The notes beneath the pieces were generated by a model. The model was given only the letters and a program-made list of their open reading frames with translations, did no database searches and was not told the origin of the DNA. 64,000 bases of DNA. It comes from Apricaphanius iberus (Eukaryota > Chordata > Actinopteri > Cyprinodontiformes > Aphaniidae). The stretch spans positions 1,426,001 to 1,490,000 of the forward strand of contig JAPXFQ010002899.1 of the NCBI GenBank assembly GCA_028564705.1, given 5' to 3'. The stretch's first letter is position 1. The number at the start of each line of letters is the position of its first letter. This document shows, piece by piece, positions 1-12,000 of the stretch. The position numbers and the translations under genes are program-made.

Positions 1-412
1 TGTAGCTTATAAAGAAAGATCGCTCTTATATACTTGCAGATTTATAAAAAATAAATAAAAAAAACTTTAGCCAAGGGTGTCATTAGCATGGAGAAGACCT
101 TTTAGACGGCCCAAACATTTACCTTCAGCAAAGACGGGGCGGGCTGGATTTCTCTTTCGTCTTTCATGCTGAAGCTTTAGCCTTTCGGCTACAGCTAGCT
201 AGCGCTAGCAGCTAGCTAGCCAACGGCGCATCAGACCTGTCAATGCGACGGTGGCCGTTGCATGACAAACACTACGCGAAGCGTAAATGTAAAAAGCTTC
301 AGAAAAGATTTTTTGATTATCGATTCTCTAAGATTTCGGATCGATTCTTAATCTTGTTAAATAGGAATCGAGATTCAGATTTGAATCGATTTTTCCTAGA
401 CACCCCTAGAGG
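1..412. mobile_element. hAT-like element, right part (cut by window edge)
   Basis: Repeated atcgattc motifs at 318-395 and an end resembling aatcgatttttcctagacaccccta look like the right end of the ATCGATT-rich hAT-type MITEs also present at 48.4 and 51.4 kb. The left end is outside the window, so no target duplication can be checked. Confidence 0.35.
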
Positions 413-2059
413 TTATGGTTGGATATTTAGAGAATGACTGAACAAGTATGTCTTCTTTCGAAGCACTTGAGGAGAAAGACTATGATCAGATGGGACAACA
501 ATAAAGATGTCTGATCCTTGTCTCTTTCCCTACTTACCTCTGTAAATTCGTCTTTCCTGCCTCCATTTTAACCTATTTATTTCCTTTCTACCTTTCTTTC
601 AGCCCGTTAGACAAATAGTATGTAGAAAGCCCGTGTCAAGCATGGTGGTGGAAGGTTAGTGATTGTGGATAGTTGGGATAGTTGCTGTCTTTAGATCAAC
701 CTTAAACTGTTCTGTATAACAAAGTATTAAAGAGTCAAAAGTGAGGCCAACTTTTTCAAGCTTGGTCCAAACTGGGCAACAAACGGCAACAAATCTTCAA
801 CAACATACCTAAAAAAAAGATTTCGCAATGGTCCAGTCCCAGCACAAAATATTATGATAATGGGACCTCAGGAGTGTAGAAACAAGTCTGTAAGTTTTGA
901 AGAACTGAAGCAACACATGAAAAAAGACCAAAACTCATCCACAACGAATGAAGATGATAAACCAGATTAAAAAAAATTAAGAGAGTTGTTGCTGTTCAGT
1001 CTCTGCAGACTCAATCATGGGGTGTTACTTATCTTTTTCTATCACCTAATGTTTGTCGCATTCTTTGACCATGTTATTTTCTTTCATTCATATCTGATAC
1101 ATTAGATGTTAAGGGGGACCAAACAAGTATATTCCAGTTACCTTAAAAAAGACCATTGCACATGTAAACAGCATCTACTGGTATAGCAACCCCAGACTGT
1201 TGAGGTCTTTGAAATAATTAGTATAAAAAATGATACTTATAATAACTACATAGTGTTATTTAACAAATCTTTAATCCTCTATAGTAAAATAATTTTATTG
1301 CAGCATAACCACCCTTAATACTTTTTATTACCTGACATAAATAATATTACTGCCCTCAGCAACTATTGAGTGGACACACAATACATTTAAATAAACGTAT
1401 TCAGACCCTCCTTCTCTTATTCTTTAATAATTGCCTCTGGCCAGGACGCCTAATGAATGCAACATATTATTCAAGCAGGGTACATGTTGAATAATTACAT
1501 AGTAACCTGAGAGCTGTATTGTATGGATAAATATTGTATTGGAATGATAAATAATCATTTCGACATTTGATTCTTTCCATCGATTGTGTTGCAGTCTCAG
1601 AGACGAGGCAAGGTTTCTAGATGACGCGAAGAACACAAAGGCTTTCAAAGACAATTCAGTGACTTTTCATGAAGATGAATCTGAAATCCTTTAAAGAGGT
1701 TTCAGATAATCTCCTGTGTGGCTAATTTAGAAGCCATCACAGATTGTACCTTTATCTCTCCAACCAGAAAACATTAAACATATTTATGTCTTTGAAAACA
1801 TGGTGAGTGTTCAGACTCAACTCTCACTGCTGTGATGATTGATTTAAATATTCAACAAGTGTTTGTTTTGTCCTTTTCTCTTTGTGTATTTTTTCTTTCA
1901 TTGTCCCCTGTGGTGAAACAAAAATCTCCCCTCTATTTTACATAAAACATTGTGGAAATGAAAAAGGCATCGGTTTCTGTAACCCTGTTGAAAATCTGAC
2001 TGAATATAAAACACTGTTACAGGTGAAAATGAGATATTTCTCTACATTCAATCATTTCC

Positions 2060-3130
2060 ATTTGTGAAAGGGAGACATTGACATAGAGCAAGCTTCAGCA
2101 AATCCAGACCTTACCATTGTCCTGCAAATTTTAGATGTGTTCCTGGTAGAGCTGAAAGAACTAATCGATTTAATTGATTATAATCGATTATTAAAATAGT
2201 TGGCAACTAATTTAGTAATCAATTAGTTGCTCTAACCCATTAATCCCTAGGGTCGCCCCATTGGGGGACTTTGTGATAACATTTTTTTAACCGGCCTGAA
2301 ACACTCACACTACAGAAAAATAGTAATAATGCACATCAAATTAAACAGCACAGCAAGCACTACAACACTATCTTAACTATTTTTACCAACCACAATCACA
2401 ACTCGGATGCAACGTAAATAAATATTTGCAAACATACTCATAAAATCATATTTTCGTCAACCCAGCCGCCACATTTCTGGCTCTATAGCAACAATCCTTT
2501 GTGCTACACACACAACCACTCAAATGAAAGCAGAGGCCCAACCGATTCCAAAAATGCCTCCAGCAACCAGCTATGTGAAAGTACCGCAGAGATATGAGCC
2601 AAGAAATGACCACAATTCTCTTGTGCTTTCCTTGTTCTTAATGAAAAGGTGAAAGTCAGCTAAACATCAATAAAAGTGATTAATTGAATAATCTTAAAAA
2701 GAATCGACAGATTAATCAATTATGAAAATAATCGTTAGTTGCAGCCCTAGTTCCTGGTCCAACATACCTGAATAAAAGGGATGAATTACCTCCTCAATAT
2801 GGAGTCAAGTTCTCCAGAGTCCTCCAGTTTAATATCTACATGCTCCCACCACCGATATAACAAGTAATGAGAATAGTTACCATAACTATGCAGATGACAC
2901 TCAGGTTCACATTACAATGTCACTTGGTGACTTTGAACAAATCATAAGCAACAAAACACTAAGCATTGGAAGAACATTTCTAGAAATAACCATCCATGCA
3001 TTAGTCTATTTGATTAGTGCAACAGTGTCTTGAAGGGTCTGCCTAAAAAGTCAATCAAACAGCTGCAGATGATCAAGAACACTGCTGCTCCCATCCTCAC
3101 TAGAACTAGGAAAGTAGAGCACATTACCCA
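2060..3130 (+). pseudogene. L2-like LINE reverse transcriptase fragments
   Basis: A frame at about 2870-2945 reads NSYHNYADDTQVHITMSLGD, which contains the YADD catalytic box of non-LTR reverse transcriptases. After a deletion, 3036-3125 reads GLPKKSIKQLQMIKNTAAPI and then LTRTRKVEHI, the downstream block of the same family. Stops, frameshifts and the internal loss make it a dead copy. A hAT MITE sits inside it at 2147-2749. The clade call (L2/CR1-like) is by resemblance. Confidence 0.7.
2147..2749. mobile_element. hAT-type MITE, 603 bp, with 8-bp target duplication
   Basis: Ends are tagagctgaaagaactaatc on the left and the inverted counterpart gttagttgcagcccta on the right. The identical octamer gttcctgg flanks both sides (2139-2146 and 2750-2757). 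Imperfect TIRs plus an 8-bp duplication are diagnostic of hAT. It has no coding capacity. Confidence 0.85.
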
Positions 3131-3929
3131 GTGGTGTAGCAACACATTACTTTTTAAAGTGAAATCAACAGAAAAATTGATGGGTCATATAAATCTTATT
3201 GAAATTACGTTTAGTTGTAAGTTCCACTGTTGCTTCAATAGATATGTCTATATACACCAGAAACTGATGGCAAGTTTTAAACAAACTGCTTAGAACAAAG
3301 TACACTACACTTTGACAGTGGCTGTATTATGTTTTCACTTTGTAGTCCGATACTCAGTGCTTTAAATATTTGATTCCCTAAAGGGTTAATATTAAGGCAG
3401 CTTACCCTGTGGACAGTAAAAGTTTTAGAAGATGTTAATTTTTTTGCCTCATGTTGTCATATTAATTAACTAGATGTAGCACCAGCAGTTAAACGGCATT
3501 GGATCATAGAGTCTATCTGAGCTCAGCGATTGGTCAGCTATTCACAAGGGAGTATGGCTAAACTCCCTGACCTAATCGTTTTTAAATCCATGTACATTAA
3601 TTTATTGTTACGTTCAGTTGTTTGTAATTTATTCGATTAGTTTGGAATGTTTAGCTAGGTAATATTTTAATAAACATACTTGTTTCAAAACAACAGTCTT
3701 AGACTGGGTCACACAAGGGAATCTCACAGCCAGCCCTAGCTTGTCTGGAACGTTTGTAAGGCACATTATTTAAAACGGAGTCGTGCAATTCACCTTCAAT
3801 TGTATTCTTTTATTTTACGATCTTAAGTGACAGTGACAGAGTAGCTAGGTAGAAATAGGTTAATGTGAGCCAGGTATAAAGTGTTAGTAGCTAGGTCTCC
3901 TAGTAGCTAGGAGACAGGTTAATGTTAGT

Positions 3930-4480
3930 AGCTATGCTGCTTTAGGCTAGGCTGTTGGAGGACATTTTTAGGGTATGTTCCTACTTTATCTCCTACTTCT
4001 CCCCAACTGCATGATGTGCTGTCAATTCAAGCGCTAACCTGTTTTCTCTTAGTCTCTTCCTACAGTAGGTGCTCCTGACCCGCCCTGCTTGACGACCCTG
4101 ACTAAGATGGGATTGCAGTGACGGAAAGTTCTCCACGTCCTGCAACAAACTTCTGCATCAGCTGTGTTGTTCTTTCTGTTTCTCTGTTCTGTGTCTCTGT
4201 TCTGTATTCTCCAAACCACAGACGGTCTCGGTAGATGACCGCTTGTGCTGAGCCTGGTTCTGCTGGAGGTTTCTTCCTGTTAAAAGGGAGTTTTTCCTTT
4301 CCACTGTCGCTTCGTGCTTGCTCAGTGTGAGGGATTGCTGAGAATTACACGACGCAATCTTCTGTGGTTCTCTAATTTCTAAATTAAACATTGTATTGTA
4401 ATAACTCTTCTTGTAAAGTGCCTTGAGATGACATCTGTTGTGAAACGGCGCTATATAAATAAACTGAATTGAATTGAATC
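3930..4480 (+). mobile_element. LINE 3' UTR and tail (L2-like family, GAATT-repeat tail)
   Basis: Contains the teleost repeat landmarks ggaggtttcttcctgttaaa, ctttccactgtcgc, tgcttgctcagtgtgaggga and gcgctatataaataaactg, and ends in gaattgaattgaat. The same order occurs at 16.7-17.0, 20.2, 25.8-26.2 (inverted) and 57.0-57.6 kb. At 15.6-17.0 kb it follows a LINE reverse-transcriptase C-terminus, which identifies it as that family's 3' end. Confidence 0.75.
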
Positions 4481-5639
4481 CCTCAAAAGTAAAATATAAT
4501 CATAAATATAATTTCTTCTAATTTCTTTTGAGAAAGCCATTTATTTGGGTGGGCCTAAGCCCCCCTAAGCCCACCCATAGCTACACCTCTGCCTTACACT
4601 GGCTCAGCGAATAGACTTCAAAATACTCATAAAGAAAACGCATTGAATGAGAAGGTGTGTCCAAACTTTTGGTCTGTACTGTTGGTTTAGGTATTACGAG
4701 TAAAAATACCATCCACATGGATGTCTAGACCCAAGATTTCCCAGCAGAATATTGGCCGAACCATCAAACTGCCTCTTTCAAATAACCAATATACATGTTT
4801 TTGCCTCTTTGAGTGGTGGACAGAGGTCAGTGCAGGCACCTTGACTGGTTTAGAGGTATGCAGTTCCATGCACAAAAAAGCTGCAATGAGTCAGAACTAG
4901 CACAGAGGAGTCATTCAGCAATCTGAACTACAGTAATTTACTTTAGTGCTTGAATCAGACAAGACAGCCTTCACCCCCCACATGTACTCGCTTTTTCCCA
5001 TATGTAATATGTCAATTCAGTTCATTTCAATGGGTCAGTCAGTGGTCATAATCTTATGCTTGCATGATGATGACAGAACACAGAAGAACACCTCTGTGTT
5101 TCAAAATTTGTACTAATATGAGCAGGGACTAAAAAAATAAATAATATATTCAAACAAATTACTGATTTGAGGTAATATCTTGTTGGGAAGGGACTTTTTA
5201 AAGAGATAATGAGCTATCTTTAGTATATTTCATAGATCAAGTTGAAAATTTTGACGGACTATGGAAAATACTCTACCGAACATTCACAGAATAAAAGTAA
5301 GTGTCTTATACCACAGAGGAAAAACCAATAATTTGAAAATGTTTGGGTCCAGGACCGAAAATGGGTGAAAAAGCAGCTAAAGTTTAAAGAAAAATATTAA
5401 AAGACCTTCAGAGATATCCTACTATTTATCAAAGATCACAAGAAAGTCTGGCTGGGGGGATGAAGAACAGACGGATGACTCATGGATGAAATAGTTTATT
5501 TAAACCTTAACCCATAGGCTGACCTTATTCCTGTGAAAGAGGGGTGAAAATTAATTTCTTTATTCCATTTTGGAGAGAACAATCAAAAGAAATCTACTGA
5601 ATTGAAACAAGACATTTTAAGCGGAAGGTTCTCATTTCT

Positions 5640-6060
5640 CTGGCCGCTTAAGGCCCAGATTTTACATAACTGTGCCCAAAGCTTCTTCACCTTTCACAGG
5701 TTAATTTAAAGCTTAAGTCTGGCAGAAATAAGATTGCGGAGTTCATTTGTAAATTTGTCTTGATTCTAATTTGCCTTCATACGCCACGGTTTCCTGTTTG
5801 ATGATTTACTGGTGGGATTAATTTGCCGTGAGAGCCTTTGATATAAATCGCGTCGCGCTGTAAACCATGCCATAATTAAAACGAAGACTTTCCCAACGAC
5901 ATTCGTTGCCGCCTGAGCGGGTCTGTCGATCCAGTTTATTAGCACTTGATGATCACTTGTTAGCCTTGGATTAAACGCGAATCTGACTGAGATGCGGCGA
6001 GTTTCAAGAACACAAGCCCCCTCCGAACATCCTTTTGTGAGCCGCCGTCTGTTCCTCTGT
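5640..6060. promoter_or_regulatory. repeat-free block, possible conserved regulatory element
   Basis: A stretch of mixed composition with AT-core homeodomain-like motifs (gtttattagc, ccataattaaa, gggattaatttgcc) among CpG-containing segments. It has no repeat signatures or coding frame, unlike its surroundings. This is only a candidate; conservation cannot be judged from one sequence. Confidence 0.2.
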
Positions 6061-6735
6061 CACAATCAGCCGAGGGGAGAGTATAAAAAGGCATTCAAAT
6101 ATGAAAGGTGTAAAATTTTAAATGTTAATGAGGGTGTGATTGAAATTAAACAATCAGACACACTTCAAACAAAAAAATGGGAGCCACATTATGTAAATTA
6201 CTGAAGCATTCATGCTTTTCCAAAGCTGAGGGGGGCTTTTGTTGCACACAGGAGACAGTTGAACAAAAGGGAAAACCAGGAGGGAGCTTCTTCTAACCGC
6301 TAACATCACTGGCGCTGGGATCTTCTGATTTTCACTCTGTCCCACTTCTTTGAGTATTCCAGTGCTCTTCAAAAGTACTTCTGGTGTTTATGGATATAGC
6401 GTCACTCCCATATATCACATTTGTTAGCAGTTATATTGAGCTTCTCCACATAGGATGGATTGGACAGGAGGGAGGTTGCTTTTTCTGGAGCAAAAGGTAC
6501 ATTTTCTGATACAGAACATCCTGAAATGCTCTAAAATATTATCTAAAGCCAGGTGGGAATTACTAGTATGCAGCAACAGCTGGGAAAAGGTTCAATTTAT
6601 TATTTTTTCCCATATAGGGAAACACTTCAGTAAATAGTTTCCTTGTTATAGTTTAATTTCTTCCATCGGTATAAATTACAATAAACAAATTATTCTGGTG
6701 TTAGGTAGCAAAAGCAGACGGGCACAATGTACTGG

Positions 6736-7027
6736 CAGGGATGCCCATAATGCAGTCCTCTAGATCTGCCATCCTGCAAGTTTTAGATACTTGCCCTCTT
6801 TAGCACACCTGATTTAAACTAATTGCTAGTTAACAGGCTTTTGCTGGATTGGAATCCTCTGAATCAGTTAAAGGAGAGAACTATCCAAAACATGCATGGC
6901 ACAATGCCTTGAGGACCAAAGTTTCGAAACACTGCTCCAGAGCACTCATCCTGCAAGTTTTAGATGCTTCCCGTCTTTAAACACGATATAATTCAGCTCT
7001 GCAGAGGCCTGGTAATGAGCCAGGGCT
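6736..7027. repeat. palindromic MITE (hAT-like), one and a half copies
   Basis: Left arm cctgcaagttttagatactt at 6774-6793 is matched in inverted orientation near 6880 (ccaaaacatgcatgg), forming a foldback. A second partial copy starts at about 6940 with cctgcaagttttagatgctt. The same family is at 55900-56099 and, inverted, at 26850-27006. Confidence 0.6.
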
Positions 7028-8627
7028 GTATGTTAACTTTTTCATCTTATGGCATTGGTGCTATAGGGCTTGCTGGTTTTTTAGCACAGAGAAAAAAAAC
7101 CAACCTTTTAGCATCAACACAAAATATCTAAAAATATGTTTTAAGGTTTTCAAGAAGAGAGTGTGGAACATGTTATAATACTTTTCCTAAAGTATGGTAC
7201 ACAATTTACAAAATATCAAATGGCAACTGAAAATCCAAGATTTTGTAAAAATTTCTAGTGCTGAAAAAGTATATTCGAGATATGTTAAGAGGAAAAAATT
7301 AATGGAAATAATGTAGTTTATTTATTTTTTTATTACTTTGTAAAAAAAATAAGTTGGGTATATTTTGTACAAACATGACTGTAAACAGCATTATTAGAAG
7401 TTCATGGCTTGTGTTGTTATTTTCAGAGATTTTGTTGTCATAAGTTTCAAAGTCCTACGTTGTGGAAAGCATAGTTTAAACGTTCCTTGAATGCCCCACA
7501 GGTGTGCGACGCAGACAAGACATCTGGAGATTATTCCCTTTCAAAGCGTCTGGAAGTAGTCTTGAGGAAAAGCTGGTCTCTAATCTGCAGGGAATATCGG
7601 CCACAAAGATTCACATAAAGTAGCTACTTATATCAATCAGACAAAAACTTCAAGAAGGGATTTCAACAGATTTCTTTTAGCTGTCTCTCGTTAGAACCTC
7701 TCAGCTTAGAACCAATACCTCAATTCTGCACACAGCAGCAGTACTGGAAATATTTTTTTTTTGACAAGCTTTATTAAACCTTGTATATTTATGAAATGCT
7801 GCACTGGAAAAGTATTATTATTTTTTATTATCCTGTTGTGTCTTTAATCTAAATGCACAATGGTTGTAAAGGATAACTACCTTTGGCCATTTGCTTTAAG
7901 GCAAACATTATGAAGGTTATCATTCATCCTTTGACAGTTTACACAACATAATAAGGAAACTCAGAAGGGAATTTGTTTAACATTTGCTTATCTATACCAG
8001 ATCTCTCTGCACTGACAGCAACAGCAGCAATATCCTTAGCACAAAACAATATTTATACTACATATAAACCAACATCACAAATTAAGGTAAGATGAATCTG
8101 TTTTATCCCCTCCAACACATTATTTTTTACCTCTTTGAGCAGGTCAACACATTGTTTGTTCTCTCTTACTTTAGTACTACATTGTAGTTAAAGTGCCTTT
8201 ATTTATCCACATTTTACGAGGAAACAGCTGCCATCTTACTTGATTTCAAACAATATCTCAGAAGCAGTTTTTATTCATTTACTTTTAACATGTCGATTCA
8301 AGACGCTGTTGTCTCAGAGAGTTTGGACCTAACCATCAGATTGTCCTCTTGTCTTCAACTCTGAGCAGGTATAAAGGCTTTACTCCTAAATCATTCCAAT
8401 TCGATGTAGTTTGAACTTTCTATGTAAGTCTAAGTCTTGTCTTGGACCACTGACTTCATACGGCTGTTTCCCTGTTGGAAACATGACAGTTTTCTAGAGA
8501 GCGCTACAAACAGAAAGGCTGAGTTGGAAAAACCATCTTCTTTCATTTGAGGATTGTAGAAAAGGTAAAGCGTTCCCTTCCTCAAACTTTATTGCATATT
8601 TAGCCTCCCGCTAAACCTTAAACATTG

Positions 8628-8743
8628 TTGATCCCCGCAAATAAGGCCAACATCAAGGTAAGGAAAGTTTATATACATCTACATATGTATATATTTTAAA
8701 AAAATACTTGACTTTGATGTTGACCTTAAATGTGGGGATCAAA
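8628..8743. repeat. 116-bp near-perfect hairpin
   Basis: Left arm ttgatccccgcaaataaggc and onward to 8659 pairs with the right arm 8710-8743 (gaccttaaatgtggggatca), with a few mismatches. The intervening 8660-8709 is itself partly self-complementary around acatatgtatata. It may be a tiny foldback MITE or an intronic small-RNA precursor. Confidence 0.6.
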
Positions 8744-8914
8744 TCTCGTCTTTCCTCACGTAGTTATCACCACAGACTCAAGTCTCTTCCAACCCCAGAA
8801 AAATATGCAAAAACTGAGTAGCGCTGTGATCATCTGAAGCACATTTGCTTTTCACTGGAATAACAGTCAATCACCACCAAGGATAGATGTGAGATTGAAG
8901 GAAGTTGGACGCAC

Positions 8915-9041
8915 CTTTGTCTGGAATTTCTTCTTCCTGTCTGGCAGTAGGTAGATCTTCACATATGGGTCGGAGAAGCCGTTGGCATCTTTTGCTGGCA
9001 GGTCCAGAGCTTTCAGTATCTTAACCACCAACTGCTCCGTG
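8915..9041 (-). CDS. syt3: syt3 exon with first Ca2+-binding loop of C2A
   Basis: The acceptor ccttgtctcag precedes 9041 and the donor ACAAAG|gtgcgt follows 8915; 127 nt, entering in phase 2 and leaving in phase 0. It encodes residues 272-314: [19 protein letters not shown], then [20 protein letters not shown]. Asp290 and Asp296 are the loop-1 calcium ligands of the family, and SDPYVK is the C2 signature. A break after QTK and before VHRKTLNP is the usual place in this family. No further C2A or C2B exon is recognisable between here and position 1. Confidence 0.95.
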
Positions 9042-12000
9042 CTGAGACAAGGAAACAACAACAGAAACCAAATTATCCTCACGCTTAAAGTGAGATATAA
9101 AGTCTGGGCTAGCACAACAAGCACTCTGAGAGACTCAGACAGGATTAGCCCACACACAGACACTAAAACACCTGTGCTGAACTTGTGCACACAAATTGGA
9201 GTGGGAGTGTTCTGTGTCTCTCGAGAAGAAGAAAAGGAGTAAGAATAGCCTGTGTGTGTTTGTGTGCGCCATCTCCAGAGCTGTATCACGGTTGCACCGT
9301 CAGCAGAGCTAAATGTAAGCTCGGTGAGCACATATGCGCTGAGAGTCCGTCTAGAACTGAGCTCATTTATTACATTCAACACCTTCATTCTTTAGCCACG
9401 CGGTTTTAAAGAGCCAGGGCCCCAAATGGTGAAGTTAGGAAGACCACTAAACACCAAAAAAGGGTCTCTATATTATCTCCAAAATGGAATGACAGAGACT
9501 TGGTTGTACTATTGATTGCCTCGTTTTTAGTGGCACCTCATTAGTTATACCACAAGGGGGTCAAATCCACTAAGTTGTTCCCAGCTGCCTGGAATGAGCT
9601 GAAGGGCTTGAATGGTCTGAAAGACGACCGTCTATTTAGGTGCTTCTCCAGCTTCACCCATGGACTACATAAATAAAGCTTTCATCACAGAGTTGGTGTT
9701 GCAGCATCACTTCCCCCACTCAGACCTACTCACCCACTTAGCTTTAGGATGGAAATGCCAGTCGCCTTCCATCATTTCTGAGTTTAAATTAAATAATCAA
9801 ATGTAATGCACGCTGAAGTAAAAAGGCAGACTTCCAAAGGCAAAGATTCTAAAGCCTGCCAAATTTCCAAATCCAATATGGCGGCCTTATGTCTATACCT
9901 GCAACAATAAACTGTTTATTTGCAACTTTTTCAGTGAGGATTTGCTACAGTATTTAAATGTACAAAATGCTGATAACCTAAGAACTAAGGAACATTTCTT
10001 AGTTAAATTAATTTAAATAACATCAAAAGCATCCTGATTAAATTTGGTAAATATCTGGGGTTCTTTTGTATACAAGCGGGTTAAGATGATTATTAAAAGT
10101 CTAAATGTAGAACCTTTTTTATCTGAGACGAGGTAGAAGAAAAAAAATCATGGTAATATAAATAAAAACTTTTAAATAGAAACTCATACCATTACCAAAT
10201 GAGCTACCCATACAAATCGGTATGTGCTATCCACTAATATACAGATCCAAGACTTTCAATGTGGAATATGCATATTTTGATTGGGTATACATTTAGAATT
10301 TTCCTTTAATGCACCACAGGTGCAGTTCAGTACAGACCAGCTTCTGCCTTTCGGCACCTATAGTGTTCTAATTACAACAGATGCACTAATGAGCGTACCA
10401 GAACTCTGTGAGAATATTCTCAGCACTCTGCGAAGTGAAGAGCTATTTTTAGAAGTGGTGGTCCTGAGTACTGTTGCGTACCGGCTAGGGCTGGACTAGG
10501 TCCAAAAAAGGGGCCCTGGCCAACCTTAATCATTTACAAGAGGACATTTGAGCATGTTGTATTTCACTGAAGTGGGATTAGATGTCAATGAAACACTGTT
10601 AAAGATGTATTTTCTACGTCTTGTGAAATATACTGTTTATAAAATAGCCTGAACAATTATGTCTTTAGTATGAGCATATATCCATTTAGAATCATTAGCT
10701 CCAAAAATGGCACTCAAGGAAACAGAAAGCAGAGTTAAAGTCAAGAATACTAGATCAAGCTGATGAATGTACATAGAGTAAATTGTCGATATGAATTCTA
10801 ATCATTTTAAATATAAGACTGTGAACTATGATGAAATAAGAGTTGATATTATAAAGAAGATAATTTAAAGTCAGAGCTACATGTGCCTAAACTACATGTG
10901 TACGTTATGAACGGACAAACAACTCCACCGTTTGTGCACAGATGTGAAGCCTCAGTGCTACAACATCTTTGATACCTTTCACAATAGAAAGAGAGACAAC
11001 CTTTAAAAATAAAATGTAAAGATTTCATTGTAACTAAGTCAAATAAATTCAAATAGATTTTAAACATTCATATTATCCATTAAAATAATCCTATTAATTA
11101 TGAAAAGTTATCTGTAGTAGTTATCTGTTGTCTAATTATCCAGTTAGTTTGCGGAGTTATGAACTGAATCTCTCTCTTAAACCAGGAAGAAATCCTGTCA
11201 ACCATAGCCTAATGTCAAAATATACAGTTCGCCTCCAGCAGGATTTGAACCCAGAAATACCAGGTCAGAGTCAGGAACACTAACCAGTCTGCCAAAGAGA
11301 CAACTACACAACAGGGGAAGAAGTAAATTGAGTATACAGTGACAGCATCCCCACTCTGTGTTTCCAGGATGGATAGCTCACAATTCACGCTTATTTTTAT
11401 TAATTTTAGGCTGCTTGCAGTCAACTATATACTGCTTATTTGAAACTTTGAAACAAACTTAGAAAACAGTCAATGGGCGGCACGGTCGATAGATCAGTTG
11501 ATAATGTGCTTCTGGTTAATCTCTAACAACCTTGGAGCTGCCCAAAAAGGGTCATCAGCCCAGCGGGCATTGACCGGTGCGCTAGATAGTCAGTCCAGGT
11601 CTCTTACCAGCCCACTTAAAGCATTGCTAACCAGTGGCTCCTCTGCCTTCTTCTGCCTTCCTGCTGCTGTTCCTACTTCCAGACTGAATGCAGCAGTGGG
11701 GCTGTCGTGATATTCACATTCAGTGAGGACGGGAGGTGTAGCATGGTGAAGTAATGCGAGAGAGAAACCGAGGAGTGGAAGGGCAGAAAACTAACCGGTG
11801 CATTTGATTCAGTTTAAACAATATTGGTTCATTCTTAAATTCTTAAATCATATAATGAAAAAATTTTGATGTTTTTTTAAAAACTTAAGATATCGTTCAG
11901 CCCATCTTTTTGGTTGGAAATGAAGTCGTGCTGCACAGATGAAATTTTTCCTATGGCAACAAACTCCAAATTGTCCTTGTACTCCATGCATCTCACTAAC

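Larger units (their letters stand above)
1..8914. other. syt3 intron after exon 5: repeats and unassigned sequence
   Basis: Non-coding. It holds a hAT-like end (1-412), L2-like LINE pieces with a hAT MITE inside (2060-3130), a LINE 3' tail (3930-4480), a repeat-free block (5640-6060), a palindromic MITE (6736-7027) and a hairpin (8628-8743). I recognise nothing in 420-2050, 4700-5600, 6100-6700 or 7050-8600 beyond AT-rich sequence and short homopolymers. Confidence 0.7.

Noticed and set aside
1..60. Mitochondrial-like start (gtagcttataaag...)
   Set aside because: Resembles the start of a mitochondrial tRNA-Phe only superficially; the following sequence does not continue as tRNA or 12S rRNA.
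1..8914. Remaining C2A and C2B exons of syt3
   Set aside because: Looked for on the minus strand (VHRKTLNP, SDPYVK, HWHQL-type blocks); none found, so they must lie beyond the left edge.
11227..11301. Functional tRNA gene
   Set aside because: A and B boxes are present but imperfect, and the unit belongs to a dispersed repeat with a second, diverged copy; no convincing cloverleaf by eye.
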